Shown here in pieces: positions 1-13,267 of a stretch of DNA of 64,000 nucleotides (positions are counted from its first letter, which is position 1; each line of letters opens with the position of its first letter). The stretch covers positions 1-64,000 of the forward strand of contig NZ_SMLK01000008.1 of NCBI RefSeq assembly GCF_004681975.1. The letters run 5' to 3'. This DNA comes from Ramlibacter humi. GTDB lineage: Bacteria; Pseudomonadota; Gammaproteobacteria; Burkholderiales; Burkholderiaceae_C. A model generated the notes under the pieces. It saw nothing but the letters and a program-made list of their open reading frames with translations. It made no database searches and was not told the origin of the DNA. Made by a program: the position numbers and the translations under genes.

Positions 1-146
1 GTGGCGAGCGCAGCTCGCAACGAGTTGCGCCGGCCGTCCCGGGCCCGGCCGATTCGGCGGGAAGCCTGTGCGAGCGCAGCGGAGCACGGCCGCTGGAGCA
101 TGAGGCTGCGCCAGGCGCCACCCGCCGCGCCACCCCGGACCTCGGC

Positions 147-788
147 TCACCATTTCGGCGCCAGCTTCTCCCCCGGCAACACTTCATACGGATCGCCCCA
201 CCCCGGCAACTGCTTCAACCGCGCCCGCCACGCAACGATGTTCGGAAAGCGCCCTTCGACGTCATAGCCGCTCTCCTCCACCGGATAAAACACATACCCG
301 CTCAACGAGAAATCCGCGATCGTCGGCGCATCCCCCACCATCCACTCGCGCCCCGCGAGGTGCTTGTCGACGACGGCATATGCGCCGTCCACGCGTCCCT
401 TCAGCCAGTTCATCACCGCCGGATCCGGCGGCGCAGGACCGAAGGCTTTGGAAAACCGGTAACTCGCGAAGTAGCTGGTGAACTTGTGGTTGTCGAACAG
501 GATCCAGCGCAGGATCTCGTGCTTCTCCTCCGCCGTGCGCCCGCCGAATTTCCCGTGCCTGTCGGCCAGGAAAGTGAGGATCACGCCCGACTGCGTCATC
601 AGCTTGCCTTCGGCCTCCAGCACCGGCGCCTCGCCCATCTCGTTGGTCGATGCGCGCCAGTCGGGCGAACGCGTGGCGCCATTCATGAAGTCGACGAACA
701 CGGTCTCGAAAGGCTGGCCCATCGCACGCAGCGCGAAGGCGACCTTGAACGTGTTGCCGGATTGGCAGAAGCCGTGAAGACGGTACAT
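147..788 (-). CDS. Glutathione S-transferase family protein
   Basis: A 213-residue protein with the two-domain layout of cytosolic glutathione transferases. Residues 1-80 form the thioredoxin-like domain, with the cis-proline segment GEAPVL at 52-57 and the glutathione gamma-glutamyl contact QS at 66-67. The helical C-terminal domain carries the N-capping motif TIAD at 156-159. Length is normal for the family. It probably conjugates or reduces small electrophiles in the cytoplasm, but its subclass and substrate cannot be read from sequence. It ends about 145 bp from the left edge and is preceded on its own strand by a short REP-like palindrome and a thioesterase gene, so it may be transcribed alone. 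Confidence 0.9.
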   Translation of the reverse strand: MYRLHGFCQSGNTFKVAFALRAMGQPFETVFVDFMNGATRSPDWRASTNEMGEAPVLEAEGKLMTQSGVILTFLADRHGKFGGRTAEEKHEILRWILFDNHKFTSYFASYRFSKAFGPAPPDPAVMNWLKGRVDGAYAVVDKHLAGREWMVGDAPTIADFSLSGYVFYPVEESGYDVEGRFPNIVAWRARLKQLPGWGDPYEVLPGEKLAPKW

Positions 789-807
789 GGTGAACCTCCG
801 TGTTGAC

Positions 808-832
808 GGGATTCCCGCCTAGGCGGGGATGA
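808..832. repeat. Short REP-like palindrome
   Basis: A perfect 14-bp palindrome CCCGCCTAGGCGGG at 814-827 lies between the thioesterase end and the GST start, within a segment resembling the repeats that end in GGGATGAC. It has no T-run, so it is not a standard intrinsic terminator. It is probably a small REP-type element. Confidence 0.5.
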
Positions 833-837
833 CGGAA

Positions 838-1263
838 CTACTTCTGGCGGCGATGCGCGGCCGGCGGCAATGCATACGTGCCCACGGCGTGCGCCACGGG
901 CTCGGGATCGCCTTCGGAAAACAGCGTCACCTCGCCGATGGCCAGCGTCTTGCCGACCTTCAGCAGCCGGCAGTCCGCGACGATGCCCTTGTCGCCCGCC
1001 GGCTTGCGCATGAAATGAAACGTGAGGTCGGTTGTCACCGTCAGCGGTTCGATGCCCACCGTGCCGTGGAGGGCCACGTACAGCGCCACGTCGGCCGTGG
1101 CCATCATCACCGGGCCGGCCACCGTGCCGCCGGGGCGCAGCTCACCTTCGCCCACGTCGTGCACCACGCGGCATGACTTGTGCCCGACCTCCAGCACCCG
1201 CACCCGCGTCTGCGGGAACTCGGCCGCGATGAATGCGGCGATCTCTTCCTTGCTTGCTGCCAT
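838..1263 (-). CDS. PaaI-family hotdog-fold thioesterase
   Basis: A 141-residue single hotdog-fold protein. The start was set at the ATG at 1263 (MAASKEEI...), because the longer open frame upstream is Arg/Pro-rich shadow sequence. The central helix segment RPGGTVAGP (43-51) followed by D58, and the strand TTDLTFHF (77-84), are typical of PaaI/YbgC-like acyl-CoA thioesterases, where this helix and an acidic residue line the active site between subunits. The substrate is unknown. It is convergent with nothing and lies 184 bp beyond the end of parC, on the same strand. Confidence 0.85.
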   Translation of the reverse strand: MAASKEEIAAFIAAEFPQTRVRVLEVGHKSCRVVHDVGEGELRPGGTVAGPVMMATADVALYVALHGTVGIEPLTVTTDLTFHFMRKPAGDKGIVADCRLLKVGKTLAIGEVTLFSEGDPEPVAHAVGTYALPPAAHRRQK

Positions 1264-1447
1264 GCCACTAGTGTGCCGGATGCGGCTCAGCAGGCCAGCG
1301 AGGGCTGGAAGCGCGTGCCATCCAGGCCCGCACGCACGTGGCGCGCGGTCGCGTGCAGGGACTGGCCTTGGGACACGCCTGCAGCGCATCGCCTTGCGCC
1401 TGGACGCCCGCCACTTCGGAATCGGCGAACGACAGGCGCATGGCTCG

Positions 1448-3805
<2,358 letters not shown>

Positions 3806-3848
3806 GGGTTCACTTGTTGTTCGGCCGCTGCCGCGGCGGACGGCACGC

Positions 3849-4628
3849 TCAGCGCTCCAGCGGCGGCGGCAGGTTGCCGCGGCCTTCGGCGCCGCCGGCC
3901 AGTTCCATGCGCACGCGCGCGGGCGCGCGGCCGCGCAGCGGCGCGGGCGGCTTGAGCATGGCGTACAGCTGCAGCACCGTCTTGACGTAGTTCTGCGTCT
4001 CGCGGAAGTTGGGCACCTTGTTGCCCGCGCGCAGCACGGCGCCTTCGCCCGCGTTGTAGGCGGCCAGCGCCAGGTCCAGCTGGCCGGGGTACAGGTCCAT
4101 CAGGTAGCGCAGGTAGCGCGTGCCGGCGCGGATGTTGGTGCGCGGGTCGGCCAGCTGCTTGTCCACCGGCGACTTCGGCGCGGCGACGACGCCGTAGCGT
4201 TCGGCCGTGGAGGGCAGCACCTGCATCAGGCCCACCGCGCCCTTGGGCGAGACGGCCGTGGCGTCGAAGCCCGATTCGGTGGCGATGAGCGCCTTCAGCA
4301 GGTCGTAGTCGATGCCCAGCGAATCGGACGCTTCCTTCAGGTGGTGCTTCACCTGCTTGTACGACGGCGAGATCTCGAAGAACGCGATCAGGCGCGATGC
4401 GGTGGCGGGCACCTGCACCGGCCGCGGCGTGGTGGCGGGCACCCCTTCGCTGGTGTCGAAGCTTTCGCCGCCGCGGAAGAACAGCTCGTAGCGGTCGTCC
4501 TGTTTCTCGCTGGCGAAGTGCGCCGTGCCCTTCTCGTCCACGTAGCCCCATACGTCCGCGCGCGCGGGCGCGGCCAAGCCCGCGAGGGCGAGGGCCAGCG
4601 CCGCGGCGGCGAACGTGGCGCGCTTCAC
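3849..4628 (-). CDS. Periplasmic lytic transglycosylase (DUF4124 + SLT)
   Basis: A 259-residue exported muramidase. Residues 1-24 are a classic signal peptide ending in APARA. A DUF4124-like segment (WGYVDEKG...) follows, then the SLT domain with the general acid E118 in ATESGF, the GLMQ motif at 133-136 and AAYNAGEGA further on. It would cleave the MurNAc-GlcNAc bond of peptidoglycan with 1,6-anhydro product. The start is GTG at 4628, overlapping the stop of the upstream acetyltransferase gene as GTGA, which implies translational coupling. It sits between parE and parC, 43 bp before parC. Confidence 0.93.
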   Translation of the reverse strand: MKRATFAAAALALALAGLAAPARADVWGYVDEKGTAHFASEKQDDRYELFFRGGESFDTSEGVPATTPRPVQVPATASRLIAFFEISPSYKQVKHHLKEASDSLGIDYDLLKALIATESGFDATAVSPKGAVGLMQVLPSTAERYGVVAAPKSPVDKQLADPRTNIRAGTRYLRYLMDLYPGQLDLALAAYNAGEGAVLRAGNKVPNFRETQNYVKTVLQLYAMLKPPAPLRGRAPARVRMELAGGAEGRGNLPPPLER

Positions 4629-5143
4629 GCGGCCAGCTCCAGCGCGTGCGCGCGGCGCGCGGCGTACTCGGACTGCAGCACCGACATGACCACCAGCGAC
4701 TCGAAGCCCGTGGCCGTGCGGACGGACTCGCGCAGCGTGCCTTCGACGACGAAGCCTTCGCTGTCGTACAGCGCCTTGGCGCGCGTGTTGTGGGTCTTCA
4801 CGTCCAGCCAGAAGCGGTGCGCGCCCAGGTCGTCGAAAGCGACCTTCTTGGCCACGCGCAGCGCGGCGCGGCCGTAGCCCACGCCCTTGCGCTGGATGAC
4901 CATGCGCTTCAATTCCAGCGACTGGTGCGGGCTCTTGCAGCCGATGAGGATGAGGAAACCCACCGCGTCCAGCCCGTCGCCGCCTTCCACGATGAAGTGC
5001 CGGAAGTCCGGGAAGCGGATGGCCGCCTCGTGCTGGGTGCGCTCCCAGGGCGTGATGTACGGCAGGTTCTCCGGGTCGCGCTCGATGGAGAGCACGAATT
5101 CCAGGTCGCTCTGCATGGTGGGCCGAAGGCGCACGCGGGCCAT
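4625..5143 (-). CDS. GNAT family N-acetyltransferase
   Basis: A 172-residue GNAT-fold protein of the RimJ/RimL-like type. The acetyl-CoA pyrophosphate loop appears as RKGVGYGR, followed by the beta-5 strand RFWLDVKTHN and the ALYDSEGFVVEG segment usual in this family. The acceptor substrate cannot be inferred. It starts one base after the parE stop (5145-5147) and overlaps the start of the transglycosylase by four bases, so parE, this gene and the transglycosylase are almost certainly one transcript. Confidence 0.9.
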   Translation of the reverse strand: MARVRLRPTMQSDLEFVLSIERDPENLPYITPWERTQHEAAIRFPDFRHFIVEGGDGLDAVGFLILIGCKSPHQSLELKRMVIQRKGVGYGRAALRVAKKVAFDDLGAHRFWLDVKTHNTRAKALYDSEGFVVEGTLRESVRTATGFESLVVMSVLQSEYAARRAHALELAA

Positions 5144-5144
5144 G

Positions 5145-7112
<1,968 letters not shown>

Positions 7113-7184
7113 GAGGGTGCGGATTGTAGTCGGGCGCGGGGCTGGGACTGTATGAAATCACAGGCCGCATGGAGGGGGCGAAAG

Positions 7185-7303
7185 CGGACGCCCTTACGCA
7201 GAGCTCGCGGAGGTTGCGCAGAGGGCGCAGAGAAGACAAATTGATCGGACTTTTCCTCCGCGATCTCTGCGCAACCTCCGCGTACTCTGCGCAAGGGAGT
7301 CCG
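7185..7303. repeat. Long palindromic intergenic repeat, copy 1
   Basis: About 119 bp between divergent parE and the MFS gene. The left arm begins GGACGCCCTTACGCAGAG and the right arm, read on the other strand, GGACTCCCTTGCGCAGAG; both continue with CGCGGAGGTTGCGCAGAG, giving arms of about 45 bp around an A/T-richer centre. The same element recurs at 15846, 18400, 21431 and 53491. There is no coding frame and no transposase. It could fold into one long hairpin in RNA or single-stranded DNA. Confidence 0.85.
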
Positions 7304-7357
7304 GCTTCGTACCCCCGCCCAAGGCAGGTCTTGCGGCTTTGGCTACAGTCGCGCCCC

Positions 7358-8578
7358 ATGTCAACTGCCCGTCTCCCCTTGCGCCAGGTGCTCGCCTGCG
7401 GCGCCGCCGTCGTCACCCTGTCCATGGGCATCCGCCATGGCTTCGGGCTGTGGCTCCAACCGGTCACCCAGGCCCAGGGCTGGACGCGCGAGACCTTCGC
7501 CTTCGCCATCGCCATCCAGAACATCGCCTGGGGCTTCTTCGGCATCTTCGCGGGCATGCTGGCCGACCGCTTCGGCGCGTTCCGGGTGCTGGTGGCGGGC
7601 GCCCTCCTCTACGCGCTGGGCCTGGCGGGCATGGCGCTGTCGCCGACGCCGCTGCTGTTCGCCCTGACGGCGGGCGTGCTGATCGGCGCGGCGCAGGCCG
7701 GCACCACGTACGCGGTGATCTACGGCATCGTCGGCCGCCAGGTCGATCCCGCCCGGCGATCCTGGGCGATGGGCATCACCGCGGCCGCGGGCTCGTTCGG
7801 GCAGTTCCTGATGGTGCCGGTGGAAGGCTTCCTGATCAGCGGCACCGGCTGGCAGAACGCGCTGCTGGCGCTGGCCGCCGCGGTGCTGCTGATCGCGCCG
7901 CTGGCACGGTGGCTGCGCGAACCGGGGTTCGCCGCCGGCGCCACGCCGGTCCGGCGCGAGCAGACCATTGGCCAGGCGCTGCGCGAAGCGTTCAAGTACC
8001 CCAGCTTCCAGTTGCTGATGGCGGGCTACTTCGTGTGCGGCTTCCAGGTGGTGTTCATCGGCGTGCACATGCCCAGCTACCTGAAGGACAAGGGTCTGCC
8101 GCCGCACGTGGCCAGCTACGCGCTGGCGCTGATCGGCCTGTTCAACATCTTCGGCACCTACATCGCGGGCGTGATGGGGCAGAAGCTGGCCAAGCGCAAG
8201 ATCCTCGCCACCATCTACCTGAGCCGCGCGGTGGCCATCGCCGTCTTCCTGTGGGCGCCGCTCACGCCGATGTCGGTCTACGTGTTCTCGGCCGTGATGG
8301 GCTTCCTGTGGCTGTCCACCGTGCCGCCGACCAACGCGGTGGTGGCGCAGATCTTCGGCGTGGCGCACCTGTCGATGCTGGGCGGCTTCGTGTTCTTCAG
8401 CCACCAGATCGGCTCGTTCATGGGCGTGTGGCTGGGCGGCCTGCTGTACGACCGCACCGGCAGCTACGACATCGTCTGGTACCTGGCCATCGCCCTGGGC
8501 GTGTTCGCCGCGCTGGTGAACCTGCCCGTGCGCGAGAACCCGATCCGCCGCGCCGGCGCGGTGCCGCAGCCGGCCTGA
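7358..8578 (+). CDS. MFS transporter
   Basis: A 406-residue major facilitator with about twelve hydrophobic helices. The start is the ATG at 7358 (MSTARLPLRQ...); the frame extends further upstream but only through the palindromic repeat. The loop between helices 2 and 3 reads GMLADRFGAFR, matching the family motif GxxxDRxGxR. The sequence resembles the oxalate/formate and monocarboxylate-like branch of the MFS, but the substrate cannot be assigned. It is followed after 5 bp by a 44-residue membrane-protein frame that could be its partner. Confidence 0.88.
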   Translation: MSTARLPLRQVLACGAAVVTLSMGIRHGFGLWLQPVTQAQGWTRETFAFAIAIQNIAWGFFGIFAGMLADRFGAFRVLVAGALLYALGLAGMALSPTPLLFALTAGVLIGAAQAGTTYAVIYGIVGRQVDPARRSWAMGITAAAGSFGQFLMVPVEGFLISGTGWQNALLALAAAVLLIAPLARWLREPGFAAGATPVRREQTIGQALREAFKYPSFQLLMAGYFVCGFQVVFIGVHMPSYLKDKGLPPHVASYALALIGLFNIFGTYIAGVMGQKLAKRKILATIYLSRAVAIAVFLWAPLTPMSVYVFSAVMGFLWLSTVPPTNAVVAQIFGVAHLSMLGGFVFFSHQIGSFMGVWLGGLLYDRTGSYDIVWYLAIALGVFAALVNLPVRENPIRRAGAVPQPA

Positions 8579-8583
8579 TCGCC

Positions 8584-8718
8584 ATGGCGCCCGCCATCCG
8601 CCGGATCACCGCCTGGGGCGCCGTCGCGGCAGCCCTGGCGGGCGTGTTCGCCCTCTACACCCGGCCCGACGTCGCGGTGATGCTGGCGGAGCAGTTCTGG
8701 GCCTGCTTCGGCAGCTGA
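8584..8718 (+). CDS. Small single-helix membrane protein
   Basis: A 44-residue frame starting five bases after the MFS stop. It has a basic start (APAIRR), one hydrophobic segment of about 17 residues (AWGAVAAALAGVFALYT) and a short tail ending FWACFGS. Position and composition suggest a small inner-membrane protein co-translated with the transporter. I believe similar small frames follow related transporters in other Comamonadaceae, but that is memory, not a search. It could also be chance. Confidence 0.5.
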   Translation: MAPAIRRITAWGAVAAALAGVFALYTRPDVAVMLAEQFWACFGS

Positions 8719-8727
8719 AGCCGCGGC

Positions 8728-8868
8728 TCAGCGGGCCGCCGCCTCGCCTTTCAGCCGGAACACCCTCACCGCGTTGCGCCACGCCACCTGGTCGGCCGCC
8801 CTGGGCGCCAGCTGCGCCCGCAAGCCATGGGCGCACCAGGGTTCGGGTGCGCGATCGTGTCCAGCCAT
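8728..8868 (-). pseudogene. Possible C-terminal remnant of an amidohydrolase-like gene
   Basis: A 46-codon minus-strand frame from an ATG at 8868 to TGA at 8728. The second half (ADQVAWRNAVRVFRL) looks like the very end of a metal-dependent amidohydrolase, where a helix carrying a W-x-N-A element closes the barrel. No barrel-coding sequence precedes it; the region upstream is REP-like and then the oppositely oriented SDR gene. It is either a decayed remnant or a small real gene. Little else is recognisable between 8719 and 8934. Confidence 0.35.
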
Positions 8869-8934
8869 CCCTCAAGGGCATCAAGCGCAAACCCGGGTTC
8901 CCCCTGATCCCGGGATGAAGGAACATCGCGGCCC

Positions 8935-9747
8935 ATGGCCACCTACGTCATCACCGGCGCATCCGAAGGCATAGGCGCGGAACTCGCGCGGCAGATCGCG
9001 GCGCGCGACGGCGGCAACGCCGCCCTCGTGCTGGCCGCCCGCAATGCCGGCAAACTGGCCCAGGTGCAGGCGCAGTGCGACGCCCTGGGCGCCAGCGCGA
9101 TCGTGGTGCCCACCGACGTCGCGCAGGAAGCGCAGTGCCGCGCGCTCATCGCCACGGCGGTGGACCGCTGCGGCGGCATCGACGTGCTGGTGAACAACGC
9201 CGGCGTCTCAGCGCACGCGCTGCTGGAAGACGTCAGCGCCGAAGACCTGCACTGGTACCAGGACCTGATGCAGGTCAACCTGTGGGGCGCCGTGTGGTGC
9301 ACCCACGCCGCCCTGCCCCACCTGAAAGCCACTCGCGGCCAGGTCGTCGCGGTGTCCTCGCTGGCGGGACTGGTGGGCGTGCCGGGCCGCACGGCCTACA
9401 GCGCCACCAAGTTCGCCATGACCGGCTTCTTCGAGGCGCTTCGCGCGGAACTGAGGCCGGCGGGCGTCGGGGTGACCATCGCCTATCCGGGCGTCGTCGC
9501 CACCGAGATCCGCCGCAACGGCTTCAATGCCCAGGGCCGCCCGGCGGGCAAGAGCGGGCTGAAGGAAGACGATGCGATGCCGGTGGACGAATGCGCGCGC
9601 CTCATCCTCGAAGGCATGGCCGCGCGCGAGCGCGAAGTCGTGATGACGGTGCGCGGCAAGGCCGGCCGCTTCCTCAAGCTGCTGGCGCCCGGGCTGGTCG
9701 AGAAGATGTCCCTGGCCGCGCTGGCCGACCACGCGCGGCCGCGCTGA
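8935..9747 (+). CDS. Short-chain dehydrogenase/reductase
   Basis: A 270-residue classical SDR. The N-terminal Rossmann motif is TGASEGIG, the NNAG element follows, and the catalytic set is S142, Y155 and K159 in the context TAYSATK. It would oxidise or reduce a hydroxyl/carbonyl group using NAD(H) or NADP(H). The C-terminal basic, hydrophobic end is like that of membrane-associated SDRs. The substrate is unknown. The stop is one base before the start of the methyltransferase gene, so the two are probably co-transcribed. Confidence 0.92.
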   Translation: MATYVITGASEGIGAELARQIAARDGGNAALVLAARNAGKLAQVQAQCDALGASAIVVPTDVAQEAQCRALIATAVDRCGGIDVLVNNAGVSAHALLEDVSAEDLHWYQDLMQVNLWGAVWCTHAALPHLKATRGQVVAVSSLAGLVGVPGRTAYSATKFAMTGFFEALRAELRPAGVGVTIAYPGVVATEIRRNGFNAQGRPAGKSGLKEDDAMPVDECARLILEGMAAREREVVMTVRGKAGRFLKLLAPGLVEKMSLAALADHARPR

Positions 9748-9748
9748 G

Positions 9749-10321
9749 ATGCACGGCACGGGCGAGCCCTCCCCGTGGGTGGTGCGCTGGTCGCACCTGG
9801 TGCGCGCGGGAGGCAAGGTGCTGGACGTCGCGTGCGGCCACGGGCGCCACATGCGCTGGTTCGCGGACCGCGGCCATGCGGTGACCGGCGTGGACCGCGA
9901 TGCCGGCGTGGTGGCGGCCGTCGCGGACCTGGGCCGCGCGGTGCAGGCCGACATCGAGAACGGCTCCTGGCCTTTCGCCGGCGAGACCTTCGACGCGGTG
10001 GTCGTCACCAATTACCTGTGGCGGCCGCTGTGGCCCGCGCTGCTCGGCTCGCTGGCACCCGGCGGCGTGCTGCTGTACGAGACTTTCGCCGAAGGCAACG
10101 AAACGGTGGGCAAGCCTTCGCGCCCCGACTTCCTGCTGAAGAACGGCGAACTGCTGCAGGCCTGCGCCGGCTTGCGGGTGGTGGCCTACGAGGACGGCTT
10201 CCTGGAAGCGCCCGACCGGTTCGCCCAGCGCATCGCCGCGGTACGACAGGACCCCGGCCACGGAAGGGCTCGTCACAGGCTCCAGATAGAATCCGCCTTT
10301 CCCGAGCGAACCCGACAATGA
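9749..10321 (+). CDS. SAM-dependent methyltransferase, class I
   Basis: A 190-residue Rossmann-fold methyltransferase. Motif I is DVACGHGRH (about residues 27-35) and an acidic residue ends strand 2 (GVDRDAG). The [26 protein letters not shown] stretch gives the post-motif strand order of small class I enzymes of the TehB/UbiE-like type. The acceptor is unknown. It begins one base after the SDR stop and its stop overlaps the dapA start as ATGA. This compact arrangement suggests SDR-methyltransferase-dapA are read together, although dapA may have its own promoter within this gene. Confidence 0.85.
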   Translation: MHGTGEPSPWVVRWSHLVRAGGKVLDVACGHGRHMRWFADRGHAVTGVDRDAGVVAAVADLGRAVQADIENGSWPFAGETFDAVVVTNYLWRPLWPALLGSLAPGGVLLYETFAEGNETVGKPSRPDFLLKNGELLQACAGLRVVAYEDGFLEAPDRFAQRIAAVRQDPGHGRARHRLQIESAFPERTRQ

Positions 10322-11205
10322 CCCCCATCACTGGCAGTATCGTGGCGCTGGCAACGCCCATGCAGGACGACGGCAGCGTCGACTACGCGGCGTTGCGCAA
10401 GCTCATCGACTGGCACATCGCCGAAGGCACCGACTGCATCGGCGTGGTCGGCACCACGGGCGAATCGCCCACCGTGAACGTCGACGAGCACCAGGAAATC
10501 ATCCGCGTCTCCGTGGACCAGGCCAAGGGCCGCGTGCCCATCATGGCCGGCTGCGGCGCCAATTCCACCGCCGAAGCCATCGAGTTGGCGAAGTACGCGA
10601 AGAAGGTCGGCGCCGACTGCCAACTGCAGGTGGTGCCCTACTACAACAAGCCGACGCAGGAAGGCCAGTACCGGCACTTCACGGCCATCGCCGAAGCCGT
10701 GGGCGACCTGCCGATGGTGCTGTACAACGTGCCCGGCCGCACCGTCGCGGACATGCAGCACGACACCGTGCTGCGCCTGGCCCAGGTGCCCGGCATCGTC
10801 GGCATCAAGGAAGCCACCGGCAACCTCGAGCGCGCCCAGTGGCTGCTGCGCGACGCGCCCAGGGGCTTCTCCATCTACTCGGGCGACGACCCCACCGCCG
10901 TGGCGCTGATGCTGTGCGGCGGGCACGGCAACATCAGCGTCACCGCCAACGTCGCGCCGCGCGCGATGCACGAGCTGTGCATGGCCGCGGTCGCCGGCAA
11001 GGCGCGCGAGGCGATGGCCATCCAGAACAGGCTGATGCCGCTGCACAAGCAGCTGTTCGTCGAGGCCAACCCCATCCCCGTCAAGTGGGCGATGGCGCGC
11101 CTGGGCCTGTGCGGGCCGGCGCTGCGCCTGCCCATGACGCCGCTGTCGCCGCAGTTCCATGCGCAGGTGGAAGCCGCGCTGCGCTCGGCGGGCCTGCCGG
11201 CCTGA
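10318..11205 (+). CDS. dapA: 4-hydroxy-tetrahydrodipicolinate synthase
   Basis: A 295-residue class I aldolase-type enzyme that condenses pyruvate with aspartate semialdehyde in the first committed step of lysine and meso-diaminopimelate synthesis. The Schiff-base lysine is K164 in GIKEATGN, the proton-relay tyrosine is Y136 in LYNVPGRT, and GTTGES forms the substrate-binding loop. Length is standard. It is followed within 30 bp by bamC, an order conserved in many beta- and gammaproteobacteria. Confidence 0.97.
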   Translation: MTPITGSIVALATPMQDDGSVDYAALRKLIDWHIAEGTDCIGVVGTTGESPTVNVDEHQEIIRVSVDQAKGRVPIMAGCGANSTAEAIELAKYAKKVGADCQLQVVPYYNKPTQEGQYRHFTAIAEAVGDLPMVLYNVPGRTVADMQHDTVLRLAQVPGIVGIKEATGNLERAQWLLRDAPRGFSIYSGDDPTAVALMLCGGHGNISVTANVAPRAMHELCMAAVAGKAREAMAIQNRLMPLHKQLFVEANPIPVKWAMARLGLCGPALRLPMTPLSPQFHAQVEAALRSAGLPA

Positions 11206-11231
11206 GATCAATCCAAAAAGGAACACGCAAA

Positions 11232-12311
11232 GTGAACCGTTTCGCAAAGCTGGGCATCGTCGCCGCATGCGCCGCGCTGGCCGCCTGCTCGGTGCTGGAG
11301 AACGACCGCATCGACTACAAGTCCGCCAGCAAGGGCCCCACCCTGGAGGTACCGCCCGACCTGACGCAGCTGTCGCGCGATTCGCGCTACCAGGTGCCCG
11401 GCGGCCCGGTGACGGCCAGTGCCTATCAGGTGGGCACCGCGGCGCCGTCCGTGCCCACCGCCGCCAACACCGTCGGCGACGTACGCATGGAACGCGCCGG
11501 CGACAAGCGCTGGCTGGTGATCAACCGCCCGGCCGACCAGCTGTGGACGCCCGTCCGCGACTTCTGGCAGGAGAACGGTTTCCTGCTGTCCACCGACCAG
11601 CCCAACCTGGGCATCATGGAGACGGACTGGGCCGAGAACCGCGCCAAGATCCCGCAGGACTTCATCCGCAGCACGATCGGCAAGGCTTTCGACGGGATCT
11701 ACTCCCTGCCCGAGCGCGACCGCTTCCGCACGCGCCTGGAACGCAGCGCCAACGGCGGCACGGAGATCTACATCTCGCACCGCGGCATGGCGGAAGTCTA
11801 TGCCGGCCGCGCCGGCGATTCGACCACGTGGCAGGTGCGACCGGCCGACCCCGAGCTGGAAGCCGAGATGCTGCGCCGCCTGATGGTCAGGCTGGGCGTG
11901 CCGCAGGAGCAGGCCAAGGCCCAGGCGGCTTCGGGCGTGGTCAAGACCACTTCGCGCGTCGCCACCGTGAACAACGCGCCGGTGGTGCAGATCGACGAAG
12001 GCTTCGACCGCGCATGGCGCCGCGTCGGCCTGGCGCTGGACCGCACCGGCTTCACCGTGGAAGACCGCGACCGCAGCCAGGGCACGTACTTCGTGCGCTA
12101 CGTGCCGCCGAACCCCGACAAGAAGGAACCCGGCTTCCTCGCCAAGCTGTTCAGCGCCTCGCCCAAGGCCGAACAGCCGCTGAAGTACCGCATCGCGGTC
12201 AAGAGCCAGGGTGAAGCCACCACGGTGTCGGTGCTCAACGCCCAGGGCGCGCCGGACGCTTCCTCCGATGCGCAACGCATCGTGCAGGTGATCGCCGACG
12301 ACCTGAAATGA
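11232..12311 (+). CDS. bamC: Outer membrane protein assembly factor BamC
   Basis: A 359-residue lipoprotein. The start is GTG at 11232 (VNRFAKLG...), preceded by an AAAAGGA ribosome-binding sequence at 11216-11222. The signal peptide ends in the lipobox LAAC with C19 as lipidation site. The conserved N-terminal DYK segment that in E. coli contacts BamD is visible just after it, with the PPDL element further on, and two helix-grip domains follow. It would be an accessory lipoprotein of the BAM complex that folds outer-membrane beta-barrels, relevant to the TpsB barrel encoded 17 kb away. Confidence 0.93.
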   Translation: MNRFAKLGIVAACAALAACSVLENDRIDYKSASKGPTLEVPPDLTQLSRDSRYQVPGGPVTASAYQVGTAAPSVPTAANTVGDVRMERAGDKRWLVINRPADQLWTPVRDFWQENGFLLSTDQPNLGIMETDWAENRAKIPQDFIRSTIGKAFDGIYSLPERDRFRTRLERSANGGTEIYISHRGMAEVYAGRAGDSTTWQVRPADPELEAEMLRRLMVRLGVPQEQAKAQAASGVVKTTSRVATVNNAPVVQIDEGFDRAWRRVGLALDRTGFTVEDRDRSQGTYFVRYVPPNPDKKEPGFLAKLFSASPKAEQPLKYRIAVKSQGEATTVSVLNAQGAPDASSDAQRIVQVIADDLK

Positions 12312-12320
12312 CGGACGACG

Positions 12321-12408
12321 GGGCCGCTGCGCGGCCCGCGTGACGAATGACAAATGGCGGAAGGCACCGTCATTTGTCGTTGAGGCCGCAGGCCGAAGTC
12401 ATTCGTCA
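12321..12408. repeat. Nested inverted repeats between bamC and the MBL gene
   Basis: A GC stem GGGCCGC/GCGGCCC (12321-12327 with 12331-12337) is followed by two alternative stems: TGACGAATGAC at 12341-12351 with GTCATTCGTCA at 12398-12408, and GACAAATG at 12349-12356 with CATTTGTC at 12371-12378. The left arms of the last two share three bases, so they cannot both form fully. No T-run is present. Confidence 0.7.
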
Positions 12409-12429
12409 TCCGGCATCGGCAGTACCGCG

Positions 12430-13203
12430 ATGATCCGTTTCAAGAGCCTGGGCAGCGGCAGCACCGGCAATGCCACGGTGGTGCAGGCGTGCAGCGGCGC
12501 GTCCACCACCCACCTGCTAGTGGACTGCGGGCTGGGCATCCGGCAGCTGGACAAGCGCCTGGGTCAGGCCGGCATGCTGGCCGAGCAGATCGACGCGATC
12601 TTCATCACCCACGAGCATTCCGACCACATCGGCTGCGCGCGTTCGCTCGCGCTGCGCGAACGCATCCCGGTGTGGATGTCCGAAGGCACCTGGCTGGGCC
12701 TGGGGCAGCCCGACTTCGACGGCCTGCTGCGCATCGCGCGCGACTCGGACGCCATCACCGTCGGCGCGCTGGAAGTGCGGCCCTTCACCGTGCCGCACGA
12801 CGCGCGCGAACCGCTGCAGCTGACCTGCGGCGATGGCGACCGGCGCCTGGGCATCCTCACCGACCTGGGCCACGCCACGCCGCACGTGATCGCGCAGCTT
12901 TCGGGCTGCGCCACGCTGCTGCTCGAATGCAATCACGACCCCGGGATGCTGGAGAAAGGGCCCTACCCGTGGTTCCTGAAGCAGCGTGTCGGCGGTGACT
13001 GGGGTCACCTGGCCAACGACGCTGCCGCGGCCATCGCGCAGGCGGTGCTGGCGCATGGCCTGAAGCAGGTGGTGGCCGCGCACCTGAGCGAGCAGAACAA
13101 CCGGCCGGAACTGGCGCGCGACGCGCTGGAATCCGCGCTGGGCGCCGCGGTGGAAGTGCACGTGGCCGACGGGCCGACGGGCAGCGGGTGGCTGGCGGCT
13201 TGA
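12430..13203 (+). CDS. MBL-fold metallo-hydrolase (YycJ/WalJ-like)
   Basis: A 257-residue metallo-beta-lactamase-fold protein. The start was set at ATG 12430 (MIRFKSLGSGSTGN...), because SLGSGSTGN is the usual N-terminus of this subgroup and the upstream extension runs through inverted repeats. The metal-binding HxHxDH motif appears as THEHSDHIG, with the later ligands in TDLGH and AAHLSEQN. Members are predicted nucleases or phosphodiesterases; the true substrate is uncertain. It follows bamC by 118 bp and is probably in the dapA-bamC transcript unless the hairpins between them interrupt it. Confidence 0.9.
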   Translation: MIRFKSLGSGSTGNATVVQACSGASTTHLLVDCGLGIRQLDKRLGQAGMLAEQIDAIFITHEHSDHIGCARSLALRERIPVWMSEGTWLGLGQPDFDGLLRIARDSDAITVGALEVRPFTVPHDAREPLQLTCGDGDRRLGILTDLGHATPHVIAQLSGCATLLLECNHDPGMLEKGPYPWFLKQRVGGDWGHLANDAAAAIAQAVLAHGLKQVVAAHLSEQNNRPELARDALESALGAAVEVHVADGPTGSGWLAA

Positions 13204-13222
13204 CGGCGTGACGTCCAAATAC

Positions 13223-13246
13223 AAAAGCCGCCCGAAGGCGGCTTTT
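13223..13246. terminator. Bidirectional intrinsic terminator
   Basis: A perfect 10-bp stem AAAAGCCGCC / GGCGGCTTTT with a CGAA tetraloop lies between the MBL gene (plus) and the lipoprotein gene (minus). The stem itself supplies a T-run on both strands, so it can end both convergent transcripts. Confidence 0.92.
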
Positions 13247-13267
13247 GTTTCGCAATCGGCGAACCGA

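Noticed and set aside
1-146. A possible partial gene at the left edge.
   Set aside because: No frame on either strand shows family features; it is GC-rich sequence after the GST stop.
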